From the NCBI GenBank assembly GCA_964007475.1, contig OZ023273.1:107134485-107198484 (forward strand): a DNA stretch of 64,000 bases, read 5' to 3'. The first letter of the stretch is position 1. The number at the start of each line of letters is the position of its first letter. The DNA comes from Hybos culiciformis. Lineage: Eukaryota; Arthropoda; Insecta; Diptera; Hybotidae. Under the pieces are notes generated by a model. That model saw only the letters and a program-made list of their open reading frames with translations, was not told the origin of the DNA and ran no database searches. The position numbers were made by a program, and so were the translations under genes. Below, in pieces: positions 13,001-23,610 of the stretch.

Positions 13001-14858
13001 TGTTGATTTAATAGCCGCCGCGTCGTTGTCTTCGTCGTCGTTGTTGTTTTTAGTTTATTTACCTTTTTCTTCGCAAAAAAAAAAATTATACAAAAGAATT
13101 ATTTTTTCTTTTATTTATTGTGTAAGCATTTTTATGTATTTTTTTATATACAATACATAAATTCTGTATTATATATACGAAAAGATTGTTTTATACAAAT
13201 ATATATAATATTTTTTTTACAATATACATTTTTACAAAAAATCCTTGCAAAAAATCTGGAATTTTATAGAAAATTTAGAAAAAATTTTTATTATTTATGT
13301 TATAAAATTATTCGTACATTATGTTTTATGTATTACTACTAATATTTACATCGTATAAGAGGCATATTATAAAAACATTTTTATTTCATTGCTAATGTTA
13401 AGATTCAGATCAGAGATTCCAAAATAAATTCTTATTTTTGTATAAGGAATTCCAAACAAAATGATGTTCTTTAATAAATTTTGGTTTCATTACTAAGATA
13501 AAAAGTTCTTAAATTTCCACAGCTGTGATAAGTTAGTCGTTGTTCATTATTATTTGAAAATAGATAAAAAAATATTTGAATTTTCCGTTCGACGAGAAAA
13601 TATTTTACGTCAAGACAAATTTTGCTGATTTTTCGATAATTTTATGAGGAAATTTTTTTTTTAACAATTAATATTTTAATATGGAAACTAGACTAAAAGC
13701 TAATTAATATACATATTGATATATTCACTTGATCTACATATGACTGTTAATTTATAAATTTTTTTAAATCTAAAACTACTAAAAGCCGGCATGTCATGTT
13801 TAAAAAGCAGCATTTTTGAACATTTATTTCTCCATAAATTCGATACTGAATCAACACTATAAATGTAATTTTGTAATGTAATTTGATAAGTGAAATTGTC
13901 ATAATCTTATTTGACATATTAAAGTGAGTGTATTAAGTTTTGTATTCAGCTGGGTTTTTTTTTATAACTTATTTTTTCAAAAATGTTGTTTTTAAAATAA
14001 AAAATTTTTTAATTCTTTTTTAGCTTGTCACCTTAAAATTTAATTTTATTCTTTTATAAATTTCCTTTTAATTATACGGCGGGCGCTAAAAATGTGAATT
14101 TTATATCTCATTAAAATTGTAAAAAATGAAAGAAATAAAAACAACCAACGACTATAGAAATTAATTCAAAATGGGGTTTTTAATTACAAAAAATACGAGA
14201 ATACAAAATAAAATAATAGGTAAACAGAAAATGCTTTTAAAGATTTGCTTAGCGGAAGGAAGCTGTACTATGTCCGTTTCGCATTTAATCAATTTAAAAT
14301 ATTTTCCCTTAATTTGAATTTTTTTTTGTTTTTGAAAAGAAAAAGGTTTAAAAAAAAACATATTTTATTAATTTTGCGTGTAAATAAATAAAAGATTAAA
14401 AGCATTAAGGCTCTTGGAACAGGAAACATTATTAATTATAATAAATAAATAATAAAAAAATTAATTTTGTAATTTTAAAACAGATGGGTAGGTAATTAAA
14501 AATTTTAACATTAAGTATTTTATCACATAAGTCTACTTGTTAGGGATGGCTTAACTTAGAAGTTCAAAATATAATTATATAATAATTTGTATATAAGTAT
14601 ATGTTACATGTAATATGTATATTGAAATACAATTTATCATCACAAATTTACCTGACTTTCCATCATTGGATTATGTGGTTTGGCCGTTGAATGTGTATGT
14701 CTATACTTTCTACGTGTAGATCCATGCGGTGAATTTAATGTGTCACCACTTTCTGAACTTTGAATACTATATCTTCGCTCTCTAGCTCGTTTTTGTTCAT
14801 CGCGTCGTTTTCGTTGCCTTTTTATAGCTAAAGCTGAATGAATTCCTACTGAATGCAT
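1013..14858 (-). CDS. Four-exon gene for a conserved-looking two-pass membrane protein, family not recognised
   Basis: Joined exons 14858-14652, 10479-10368, 1879-1559 and 1038-1013 give 221 residues. Seen: a strongly basic N-terminus (RQRKRRDEQKRARERR, about residues 14-29); a first hydrophobic helix about 74-96 ending in GAGVIPDD; a short loop with SSSSWWNEV; a second helix about 116-137; then KKEEEDLEDYVQRQL and a Ser/Thr/Asn-rich tail. Intron phases are 0, 1 and 1, and every split codon closes correctly. The exons are visibly less A+T-rich than their surroundings. The positive-inside rule suggests both ends are cytosolic and the loop is lumenal or outside. The helix ending in a Gly/Pro turn faintly recalls neurensin-type vesicle proteins, but this is only a resemblance. 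Introns are about 4.2, 8.5 and 0.5 kb. The function is unknown. Exons 1-3 are secure; the last exon is proposed. Confidence 0.85.
1039..1558 (-). other. Proposed intron 3
   Basis: Bounded by GTAACT and a strong pyrimidine-AG acceptor. It is very A/T-rich with long A and T runs (about 1230-1265 and 1457-1480) and no coding signal apart from the exon 3 readthrough. Confidence 0.5.
1559..1879 (-). CDS. Coding exon 3: second membrane helix and cytosolic tail
   Basis: The acceptor is CCATTAATAG before GC AGT AGC. The G carried from exon 2 completes GGC, giving G-SSSSWWNEV, the second helix (TCTGLFSLGLGIFLLVLNCL), then SKKEEEDLEDYVQRQLTRS, SGHRLERDIETGVLTTRH and a Ser/Thr/Asn-rich tail to VTPTTP. 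A good donor, G|GTAACT, follows the codon CCT. If it is not used, translation runs on for 21 A/T-rich codons (NCKIYPKSNK to SEY) to a stop at about 1491. That could be a retained-intron form. The charged KKEEEDLEDY block just after the helix looks conserved and may form a short amphipathic helix. Confidence 0.85.
2502..2718 (+). mobile_element. 217-bp palindromic MITE, copy 1
   Basis: It starts CATAGATTAAGAATAC and ends with the inverse, GTATATTCTTAATCTATG. The arms pair through GCTTCATACRACATT and GTGTTAGTAAAAC, around a centre containing TTGATAATTATCACG. The same sequence recurs at 19913, 50928 and 61847. It has no coding capacity, so it is a non-autonomous foldback element. In this copy the two arms do not match in the variable stem segment: the left reads AGAAAGATTTATA and the right, inverted, ATAGATTGTTA. 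Confidence 0.9.
3908..4501. mobile_element. 594-bp non-autonomous DNA element with TGGCTCTGTTTC ends
   Basis: The left end reads TA|TGGCTCTGTTTC and the right end GAAACAGAGCCA|TA, a perfect 12-base terminal inverted repeat flanked by TA on each side. Inside, the motif AGTCACGG recurs at about 4112, 4126 and 4481, near GAAAC or GTTTC, as subterminal transposase sites often do. The TA flank suggests a Tc1/mariner-type element, but the ends are not a named family I recognise. It encodes no protein. Confidence 0.7.
5560..5975 (+). repeat. Degenerate interspersed repeat with duplicated GACAGACAAACAGAC block
   Basis: A less A/T-rich tract containing AATTTGAATGAAATCGGACA, then AAAATTTGATTGCAAAATTT followed by CGGGCAGACAAACAGACG, repeated about 139 bases later in slightly diverged form (AAAATTTGATTACAAAATTT, GGACAGACAAACAGACA). 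The phrase 'aaatcgg ... cagacagacagac' is typical of the tails of widespread arthropod repeats. The open frames over 5707-5898 and 5922-6179 read through this repeat and are not genes. Confidence 0.55.
9074..9211 (+). pseudogene. Possible decayed coding fragment
   Basis: One frame between two stops reads FVPLSKFAYSKNEHTNVKFF then ENIDDSSHKDEENFDEREFL. Its acidic, mixed composition is unlike chance frames here. It has no start codon and no clear splice sites. The nearby block TTATTCCACTTTC at 8988 recurs as TTGTTCCACTTTC at 9081, which suggests a mobile element remnant. The family is not recognised. Confidence 0.3.
10368..10479 (-). CDS. Coding exon 2: first membrane helix
   Basis: The acceptor tattTACAG precedes GTT GTT ACT. 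Reading in phase 0 gives VVTSIGMLHIGVV, then FIVFGVFLLGAGVIPDDTPTWDMF and one extra base. The donor is G|GTAATT, so the next intron is phase 1. The 112 bases encode residues 70-106 plus the first base of codon 107. Almost the whole exon is one hydrophobic helix with a Gly- and Pro-containing end. The open frame continues past the donor into A/T-rich intron sequence, where the protein reading loses its character. Confidence 0.85.
10480..14651 (-). other. Intron 1 (about 4.2 kb)
   Basis: Bounded by GTAAAT and TTTACAG. It contains a GC-rich trinucleotide patch at about 13013-13050 and a tandem pair of TCCACTAAAATGAG at about 12654 and 12668. No other genes or elements are recognised. Confidence 0.75.
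13013..13050 (-). repeat. GAC/AAC trinucleotide patch
   Basis: On the minus strand AACAACAACGACGACGAAGA is followed by CAACGACGCGGCGGCT, an unusually GC-rich trinucleotide run in an A/T-rich intron. It reads NNNDDEDNDAAA in one frame. No splice sites could be fixed, so it is listed as a simple repeat. Confidence 0.5.
14652..14858 (-). CDS. Coding exon 1: basic cytosolic N-terminus
   Basis: The exon runs from ATG at 14858-14856 to the codon CAG, followed by the donor GTAAAT at 14651. It encodes 69 residues ending MMESQ and is rich in Arg, Lys, Ser and His. An in-frame TAG lies two codons before the ATG (TAG AAA ATG), so this start is well fixed. The intron that follows is phase 0. The exon has ordinary mixed codon use in an A/T-rich surround, which supports it being real. 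The basic cluster RQRKRRDEQKRARERR could anchor the protein to membrane lipids or act as an ER-type retention or sorting signal; that is inference. Confidence 0.85.
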
Positions 14859-14880
14859 TTTCTATTTTAATTATGTTCTG
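14859..14880 (-). promoter_or_regulatory. 5' leader end with splice acceptor
   Basis: Reading on the minus strand, a T-rich tract ending TTTTTTTTCAG stops 19 bases before the start codon. The short leader AACATAATTAAAATAGAAA follows. This implies a non-coding first exon and the promoter further to the right, at an unknown distance. I could not identify that exon. Confidence 0.6.
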
Positions 14881-16320
14881 AAAAAAAATAAAATAAATTG
14901 TTATTTATAGTTAGTCAGATTTTAAATTATTATTAATTGTAATTATTAAGTAATAAAAATAAATAAACTAAAAATACATAATATTTATGTATGGCATATT
15001 ATATATTTTGTTTTTCGGGCAAATATTATGATAGACCTTATAGAACTATTATTAATCCCAAGATATATTTATACATAATAGATATATATTTATAATTTGG
15101 CACTCATTAAAAAGTTATTGGGTTAAAAATTAAATATTTCAAAATTAACTTTTTGGAGATTGTCATTGGCCGTAGAATATCACATCGACGAATAACGATA
15201 TATCATCTCTTCTAGACATTGTAAAGTTATCAATCAAAAAATACTTTTTGGTTTTAGTAAAACATTTTGATTATTCTATGAGTTCAATAGAATAAAAATA
15301 AATTAGGTATTTAGGCAATACATAACATATTTTATATTTCTCAAAAATTGGAAATAATATTCCTGGGTACTGTGTATGGATGTGTTTTTATGAGTATGTG
15401 AAAACTAAAAATATAAAAAAATATTTATTGAGAAATAAAATTTTATTTTGATGAAAAATGGTATAAATTCGATTTATTTTATTATTGTTATCAAAGTATC
15501 ATATAGTATGTCATACATACAGTTAACCAAAGTTTTTATTATTATTATTATTATTGTTTTCGTTTTTAAATGCTAGTAAATTTCTGTCGGAAAATAACTA
15601 CAAAAGCCAATAATATGTATGCACTTGTACATCTGTATACTTTCTTTTCTGTATAGTATAATAAAATAAAAAGTAATAAAAAAAGTAATAAGAAAATTTT
15701 AAATAAATTACAAACTTTTTTTTATTCTTTCAAGATCTTCACCTAGTTTATAAAAAAACCCATAAAAAAATTATTTTATTATGGAAATATTCCAACAAAG
15801 ATGAAATTCTCTAGATATTTTTTTTCTTTGAAATTAGTCTTATGGAATCGTTTTTGAAAGAACGATGTATTTATAAGGTATGTGTAGGGTATAATAAAAC
15901 TTTGGTTAAAAATAGTGGGAAAATTATTTAAAAAAGAAAAGTTTTTCAATAAATTAAAAATAATGAAAAAATTATTGAAATATCGCTATTTAGACTTAGT
16001 AGTTTGTTAATTTTTTTGCCCTATTAATTTTAATTACGTACCTTAAAGAAATAAAAAAATTACGATATTGAAAACAATATTAGTTTTTGTTAGTTTTTTT
16101 TAGACGTTCAGGTATAAATTTTCGTAAGTTATTATTTTTCTGCACGAGATCCTAATTGACAAATATTATTTATTAATTATTTATTATTCATATAATGAGC
16201 AAAACTCTTTTCATTCATCGAAATTGGGAAATTGAAAACTAAATGGAAAATAAATGTGACACTATAAATAAATGAAATAATTAAAGAAAAATGTGATAAA
16301 CTTTCTTTGAACACAACACT
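14881..16320. other. A/T-rich DNA without recognised features
   Basis: Upstream intron or intergenic DNA. An (ATT)n run occurs at about 15537-15556. No gene or element is seen. Confidence 0.5.
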
Positions 16321-16593
16321 CTAAAGAACATACGAGAAGTAATTCACACAATTCTCTCGACGTAATCCAAGATTTTGATCTAAAAACAATTTTTTCAATT
16401 TTCTTTTAGCAATGTTACTTGCTCCTAGAACATGTAGACAGATTAACTCTGCGTTGTTCCAGATATTAACCAAACTTGTGACAAACCGTTTTTTAAATAC
16501 AAGCTCGTTAAAGAAATTAAATAAGTTAGTTACATGCATTAACATCTCTAGATGTGAATAACATGTATTAATAGGAAAGAAGTAATTAAGCAA
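16321..16593 (-). pseudogene. Non-LTR retrotransposon C-terminal fragment, decayed
   Basis: A 90-codon frame contains HVTNLFNFFNELVFKKRF, VTSLVNIWNNAELICL and ASNIAKRKLKKLFLDQ. The pattern 'FF..R.VNIWN.LP ... FK..LDKF' is the familiar end of CR1/jockey-type reverse transcriptase proteins, and VNIWNN plus the spaced KRKLKKLF fits it loosely. The usual LP after WN is lost. It is a dead fragment if the assignment holds; a chance open frame is the alternative. Confidence 0.4.
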
Positions 16594-19500
16594 TACGTAT
16601 ATGATTTTTTGGAGATCTCAGTGAAAATTTTTTTGGTGCTCAAAAACTTTAAAATCCGTAAAGACATAATGATTGTTAATGAGAAAAATGTCGATATTTT
16701 TTGAATTTATTGTTACTGCTTTAAACGTTTTCTTTCGATTTACTCAATATTTAATCTAATGAAAAAAGGACTACAATACAAATAGGAAATTTTCTTAAAC
16801 CTTTTTCAATAACATTTTTTTGTTGTAATAAAATCGATTTTTTGCTTCAGTACCAAAAATAAATAAAAAATTGTGCTTTTAAAAATCTACAAAGTTTATT
16901 TCTGGAAAAATATTACAGAATGAATTTTTCAAAAGATATGAATAAACCGCTTTTCTTCGAATAAAAAAAAAATTGTTAGTAATAAAACCAGATAACGAAA
17001 CGCATTAAAAAAAATACCAAGCATTATCATAAAACGGATGTTTTTATTATCCTTGAAATTATATAACCCAACTCAATTGCAATTCAATATTTATTTATAT
17101 ACTTATAACGATAAATTAATTTTTTTTTAATATTCTTGAAAGATTAATGCCACATTTCTATATTAATTTTTCCTCTCTTGATAGATTTTTTTTCATTTTT
17201 GGGTAAATGAAACTTCTCTTAGTTATTCGTATTTCGTATAAAGTCTAGAGATAAAAATTCAGAAATTTTGAACCAATCATCTCGAAGGAGTAAAAATGTT
17301 CTTTTCGTTGGATTTTTTAATTTTAATGTTAATGTTTTATCTACAACTATTATTAGTATTTCGAGTTAAAAACAAACAAATAATACAATTAATTCTATCA
17401 ATAAAGTGCAATTTATTAAAATAAAAAAAAAAATTATCATTAATTTATTTTTCTTAAAAACTGTAGTGCAGATCGCGCTCAAATATACATAATATAAATA
17501 TAACATATTTTGTAAAAATAGTGCTATTGTTTACCATTAAAACTATTCATTCTTATATTAACGCAATAACCGTAATATGTAAGCTATAAGCTTGAAAAAA
17601 AAATTAATGCATTCTTATTACTTTATGTCAAATGTTGAAATTTAACATTGATTGCATAGTTCCTTTGTTTGCATAACAAATTTACTTCATTTCTGTTGTA
17701 ATATTATTTATTTGCGGTATGTATAATTGTACATATACGAAAACACGATACATTAATTTTTCTCTGAAAAACTTTCGAAACATTCCCAAAACAAGCACAC
17801 TCATTAATGGTTATGAACTTTTGGCAAATACACAAAAGAAATATTTAATGATTGCTCTGTAGAATTGGATGGATGTATATATATGCCTCAATGAAAATTT
17901 GTGAAAAAGAATCATTATATTTCAGAGTTTGCAAATAGTTTCAGAAGATACATACCACACAACATAACTACATTACTTTCATACACATGACATTATGTAT
18001 ATATTAAGTAATTAATCAAAGAAGTTAAATATAATCAAATATATAATCAAATTTAATCTTAATTAAATTCAAAATTAGCAATTACGTATTCTAATTTAAA
18101 TTTTGGATATAAATTTTTTCGTCACTTCATTTTCTAATTCAAAAAACTATATTTTATTCAACCCCATCAAGAACTTGGATATTTAAATTCATATTTTTCC
18201 AAATAATAAAATTTAATTATAACGACGGATATATGTTAATTTTTTTTTAGTCAGGAGACCTGTCCTCATAGGCGGTTTTTCTACAGTTACGATACTATTT
18301 ATTCTTCAATATTTTTGTTCTATAAAAATTCTATAAATATACAAGTAGGAGTGACCGACATGTAGAGTTTCAAATGTAAATTGTTAGATTTAATAAACTA
18401 AGATAAATCCAAAACAAAAAATGATTTATCAAAACTCAGTTGAAATTGAGAACGATAGAAATTAAAAACGTTTGATTAAAAACTATACAAGGATAACAAA
18501 CACAGCATAGTATGTATACTTTTAATGTGTCATTGAAGAATACAATAATATGAACATAAATTAAAAATTTTTGCTAAAGTTTATGTTATATTTAAGTGAC
18601 GTTAGTAAAAATATTTTAATGTAGAATGTTCATAGTCGACCATTTATAAAATTATAAATATAATTAAAGAATGTCTCTTTGGATTGAATAATAATTTGTA
18701 TCATTTATCTGTTGTGTTATTATAACGCTTTTGCATTATAGTATCAGAAAATATAATTCAAATTTATAGTCATTTAATTCACATCAAGTCGAAGTAATTT
18801 CCCCTAATTTTAATTGCAGCTTTATACGCTGATTTCGAATCAATTGAGGTATTTACAAGTGATTAGTTAGAATTTGGTTCTTGTTAGAGTTGTAAATAGG
18901 GTATGTTAGAGTTTTAATTAAATAAATATATACCAGAATGTTATTACTATTTTATTTTCTTTTTTTAATTTAAACTTTTTGCGAATCTAAACATCAGAAG
19001 GAGGTCATTTAATTTTTTATTTGATTTCAAAATATTTAAAATTTAATCGAAATAAGAAATAGGGCATAAAGTTATCCATTTATTTTTTTATTTTCATTAA
19101 ATAAAATATGAAAATATTCAGAAAGTTTTGCATATAAAATAGGAAAAAGAAAAACTATTTTTTTAGATTTTATTTATTTTGCAATTTTGCATAAAATTAA
19201 GAAAACAAGTTTTTAAGAACAAAAAATGAAACAAGAAGAAAGTCTTGTCCATAATAAAAAAACAAATCAATCGTTTTGATTTGGTATTAAAATAAAAAGT
19301 TTTTAATTTAAAATTTATCTTAAATTTTTTTTCTTAAACTTTTATAAAATATTAGATTGGCAATTAATCATAAAATATTTACGATTCTTTGGCGAGACTT
19401 AAAGATTACATACTTTTTTACTTCTAAAGTTGGTAATGAGAATAATTAATTTTGTAAATGTTACTCTTTGTAGGTACATTCACCTTGAATTTATAATTAT

Positions 19501-19912
19501 ATTTTATTGATTTTTTTAGTTAAATTTATTAAGTTCTGTGTATATTTTTACTTAAAACGAACTAGTCTTTTGCTATTCTAAGTTAGTAAGAAAGTACGAG
19601 TTAAGACATTACGTACGTAATATAAGTTTAAATTATGTTTTGAAAATTGATAATAAGGTGGAAAATTAAAATTTGTATTTTTCTTACTTTTCCCGCTGTA
19701 GCTTATTTTTGTAAGCGTATTAAATATATTTTGATTTACAGATTTTAAAATTTGCAAATTCGCGCACTTTAGCATCAATGTTTTGTCTTTAAAAAAGTTT
19801 ACGCGATGGTAAAAGAGACTTAATAAAAGTTATAATTTTACACATATTGTGAAGTAGAGACAAAAAATTACAAAAATTTATACATTTTATATAATTATTC
19901 GTTAACTTTAAC
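16594..19912. other. A/T-rich DNA without recognised features
   Basis: No coding signal, palindrome or element ends were noticed on either strand. The 66-codon minus frame at 19578-19778 has no recognisable features. Confidence 0.45.
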
Positions 19913-20129
19913 CATAGATTAAGAATACAGAAAGATTGGAAGCTTCATACAACATTTTTTCAGTCTTTTTTGGTATTTTATTGTGAAGGTGTTAGTAAAA
20001 CTAAATAAAATTCTTTTCATACATTGATAATTATCACGTATTTTATTTTGTTTTACTACCACATTGACTTAAAAATACCAAAAATAATGTTGTATGAAGC
20101 TTCCCATCTTTCTGTATTCTTAATCTATG
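19913..20129 (+). mobile_element. 217-bp palindromic MITE, copy 2
   Basis: Same length and orientation as copies 1 and 3. The arms pair nearly end to end, including the variable stem segment (left AGAAAGATTGGAA, right inverted AGAAAGATGGGAA). TTTAA lies just outside both ends. Confidence 0.92.
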
Positions 20130-22212
20130 CTTTAACCTAAAAAGCTTAAGAGAGTTCGAGATTTAATAAATATTTTTCAATTCCAATCGGTTTGTTGTAG
20201 GCTTTACTAGCCTTCGAAGCAATTTTAAAAGAAAATTAAAAAACAACTTTAAAATTAAGTATTCTAAAATTAAAGCAAAAAGATATTCAAAGTTCTTTAA
20301 AAGTTTTTACATTTGAAAATCATCTTGAAAATAATGTCAACTCACAAATTTATTACTGATAACTTTTTCTGCATAAAACAGTTTACCCTTTTTTTTAAAT
20401 GTTTTACTCATTCTGAATATTCAACGTTGTCAAAAATCAGAATATGTTTGAAATGAAAAAACATTTTTTAAATAAATAACAAGAATTTATACACTATAGT
20501 GTTAATTCTCTTTTTAAAAATTAAAAGAAAATTGTTTGCCAGAAGGAAATTACTTTAATACTGTGTTCATATGATATCATTCAGAAAAAATTATTTCTAT
20601 AGAGTTTTTTTTTTTAAGTGGATTGAGGTTTTGTGTCAATAAGTTAAGCAGCTTTTCATTTTATTTATATTCAACATAATAATAAAGTGTAAGATTATCT
20701 GGTCACTGAATTTATTTCTCACAAAATAACTGAAAAGGGAAATTTTTCTTTTATATATTTATGTTTTCTTTTCATATTTTTATATTTTCATTTTGTAAAT
20801 GAAAATTAATAAAATTAGTGTGATTAATATGTTCAGTATATTAATATTATATAGTAAGCTTTCAAATGAATTTTGTTCTTTGTTTACTTATATAAAAGAT
20901 AGCTTTTGGTAAAAACGAAACAGAGATCCGCTAAAGTTTGTGATAATTTACTTTTTTCACACGCACGGGTTGTGTGTTATAACAAAATGTACTGTACATA
21001 AAACAGAAGTATACCAATGTTTTGAAATGCATGATTATCTGAAGTTTTTGATTGATTATAGAATTTTAAAACATTAAAAGTTTGAATATCTGTCTTTTAA
21101 GAATTTCATTTCATTTCTACAAAGTTATTTTAATGTCCATATTTAATTAATCGATCCACATTCTATATATAGAGTAAATTTATAGTTATGTCATGTCATT
21201 ACAATTTCGCTGAAAAATAATTAAGAAATAACTATAAAGGAGTAATTTATAAATTTTAATACACGAAAATAAGTAAACATTAAAATTATTTTCAAGAAAT
21301 TCACGTGAAATCATGAATCATACATATAATAAACCGAAAATACTTAAATTTTTTCATATAGTCAGAATTACTGATTTCAGTCTTAACAATTATCCAATTA
21401 GAATATTCTAAATCTAAACCAAACATCATAAATAAGTTTTAATTTAATTCAAATTTAATATGTATCTATTCTCTTAAAGTTTTTGTCACGAGTATGAAAA
21501 TAAATTAATATTATCCACTCGTACACATATTTACATAGCAAAACAATCAGAAAAAATTATGTTGGAAATTATTTTCCCAAATCAAAAACAGCCTGGAAAA
21601 TTTTTGATTAATTGTTTCTCGATAACTAGTTTCTCTCATTGATTGTGTTTCCTTCAATCAAGAACCAAAAAAAAACAAAAAACAAATTCCTATAGTTTTA
21701 TTTGTATTATAACATAAGGAGAACAGGAAAATGTTTAATAAAAAATAAACTTGTTTATCTTTTTATTTTTTTTTTATACTTTTGTGTATGTTCTAAAAAC
21801 ATTTTGTTATATTTTTTGTAAATTGGTTGAGACGATAATTTCATTTGGCAAGAATTTTATGAAATTTCCAATTTAGAAAATTTTGTGAATTTAAAATAAT
21901 ATTAAAATAAAAAAAAATCTTTTCTCTGAAATTAAATGAAACCATCAGGAAAGGGAAAATGTTAAAGATTATTGAATGAGAAAATCAAATTGTTTATTTA
22001 GCAACATTATGAATTTTGTTTTTAAATTAACTTAATTTATTTAAATTACTTTTTTCTTTCTGCATCAATAAATTATTATGTTTCTTTGGTTAACCAAATG
22101 AAAATTAAAGGGTTGCGCAGTTTCTTAAATTGTATATTACATCTTTAATAATTACAATTGATAAGTGTGAGTCGTGTGGTTTATGTTTGAACATATCATA
22201 TACGAAGAATGT
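20130..22212. other. A/T-rich DNA without recognised features
   Basis: No supported gene, RNA or element was seen. Confidence 0.45.
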
Positions 22213-22455
22213 TTATCCGTTGTATTTAATTGTTTCATCAAAATAGGAACCCACGATTTTTAAAAGCTTGTGTATGTCCGTTTTTGAGACATGAAGATTC
22301 AGTACATCAACTATCATTCGTCCAATAAGAAGTCCTATACAAATCAATTTAAAGGCGCTTGTACACGGATCTGGAAAGAGTTTCAAAAGCTTCAAATTAT
22401 CAGCAAACATATGCCTTTTCGAATATTTCCAAACAAAAGTAAAAAATATCAACAT
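22213..22455 (-). pseudogene. Non-LTR reverse transcriptase fragment with FADN in place of FADD
   Basis: The frame reads KYSKRHMFADNLKLLKLFPD and, after a gap, LLIGRMIVDVLNLHVSKTDI. This matches the palm of jockey/CR1-type reverse transcriptases: [YF]ADDLKL, an acidic turn, then 'W...N.L.LN..KT'. The second catalytic Asp is Asn here (FADN, 22407-22396), and the usual Trp before the LN..KT block is Arg. The frame ends at a stop soon after KT. It is a short relic with no flanking protein, so it is inactive. Confidence 0.65.
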
Positions 22456-23272
22456 AATGAAGAAAAGTTGTCATAAAATTATAAGAATAATATCGTATTT
22501 CAAAAATTATGTCTGCTTTCTTTTCATTAGATTTGAATAAACTAAATCGTAAGTGAGAAATGCCAATTTTAGTTATACTCTTAACCTAATTTTCTTTCAG
22601 TGTATCGAATGCTTTACTGAAGTGTATAGCAGTTCTGAAAAATTTTACAACATTACATAAATTTTTTTAATAATTTTTATTCCATATACCTATTCTTTAT
22701 GTATCCAGATAAACATTATTATTTTCCTCGTTATTAATAATTAAATTTATGTTGTTATCTTTATTATAGTATAAATATGTTTTTTTAAGAGCTTTTTGTT
22801 TTTCATTATAATGACTTAAGTAATTAAAATATATCAATGATATTTATTGAAAAAGGAAAAAAAATATCTACAAAATAATAGTTAATCAATTAAGAAAACA
22901 TTATAATTGACTTGCTTTTGTTATTTACTATGTTATTAAAAAACATAATTTTTATGTAAATAATAGGCTTCAATATTATTATGGAAAGAAAAAAATGTAT
23001 ATTGTTTTATTGTGATGATGATACATAATTATAAGCATATACATATAACTTAAACTGAGAATAACGATAATAAAAAGGATCATTAATGAATAACAAAAAA
23101 AAAAATATAAATTCCATATAATAAATAGGTGAGGCCTATTAATAGGACACTCGAGAGTAATTATATAACATTCCATATTTATACATACATGCATATATGT
23201 TTTATAAAAATTTGTACTTGCAGTACACTACGGATCAAAAAATTTTAGTCAGTTAAAAGTTTTTAAAATCTA
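22456..23272. other. A/T-rich DNA without recognised features
   Basis: Nothing recognised; the open frames here are low-complexity. Confidence 0.45.
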
Positions 23273-23279
23273 GTTGAAT

Positions 23280-23603
23280 CAAAAAGCATGTCTATAAAGG
23301 GGAATCAGTCCCATACAAAAAAAAGAATTAAAATAGTGAAACAAAAAATCCATATCACAACCCCATGAGTTTTTTTTTTTTTTTTGAGAATTCCACTCTC
23401 ACAAAAGCTTTTAAAACTTTCAAAATTGTATAGAACCGAGTATAGAACTGTTGTTATTTTGAAAGTTTTAAAAGCTTTCGTGAGAGTGGAATTCTCAAAA
23501 AAAAAAAAAAAATCTCATGGGGTTGTGATATGGATTTTTTGTTTCACTTTTTTAATTCTTTTTTTTGTATGGGACTGATTCCTCTTTATATACATGCTTT
23601 TTG
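23280..23603. mobile_element. Foldback element with 147-bp arms and 7-bp target duplication
   Basis: The left arm (23280-23426) begins CAAAAAGCATGT. The right arm (23456-23603) is its near-perfect inverse, ending ACATGCTTTTTG, with a 29-base spacer. Both arms carry GGAATCAGTCCCATAC, a 16-base A or T run and GAGAATTCCACTCTCAC. The element is flanked by the direct repeat GTTGAAT (23273-23279 and 23604-23610). Only a few arm positions differ, so it is young or kept matched. The superfamily is not clear. The 64-codon frame at 23384-23578 is a by-product of the right arm. Confidence 0.9.
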
Positions 23604-23610
23604 GTTGAAT

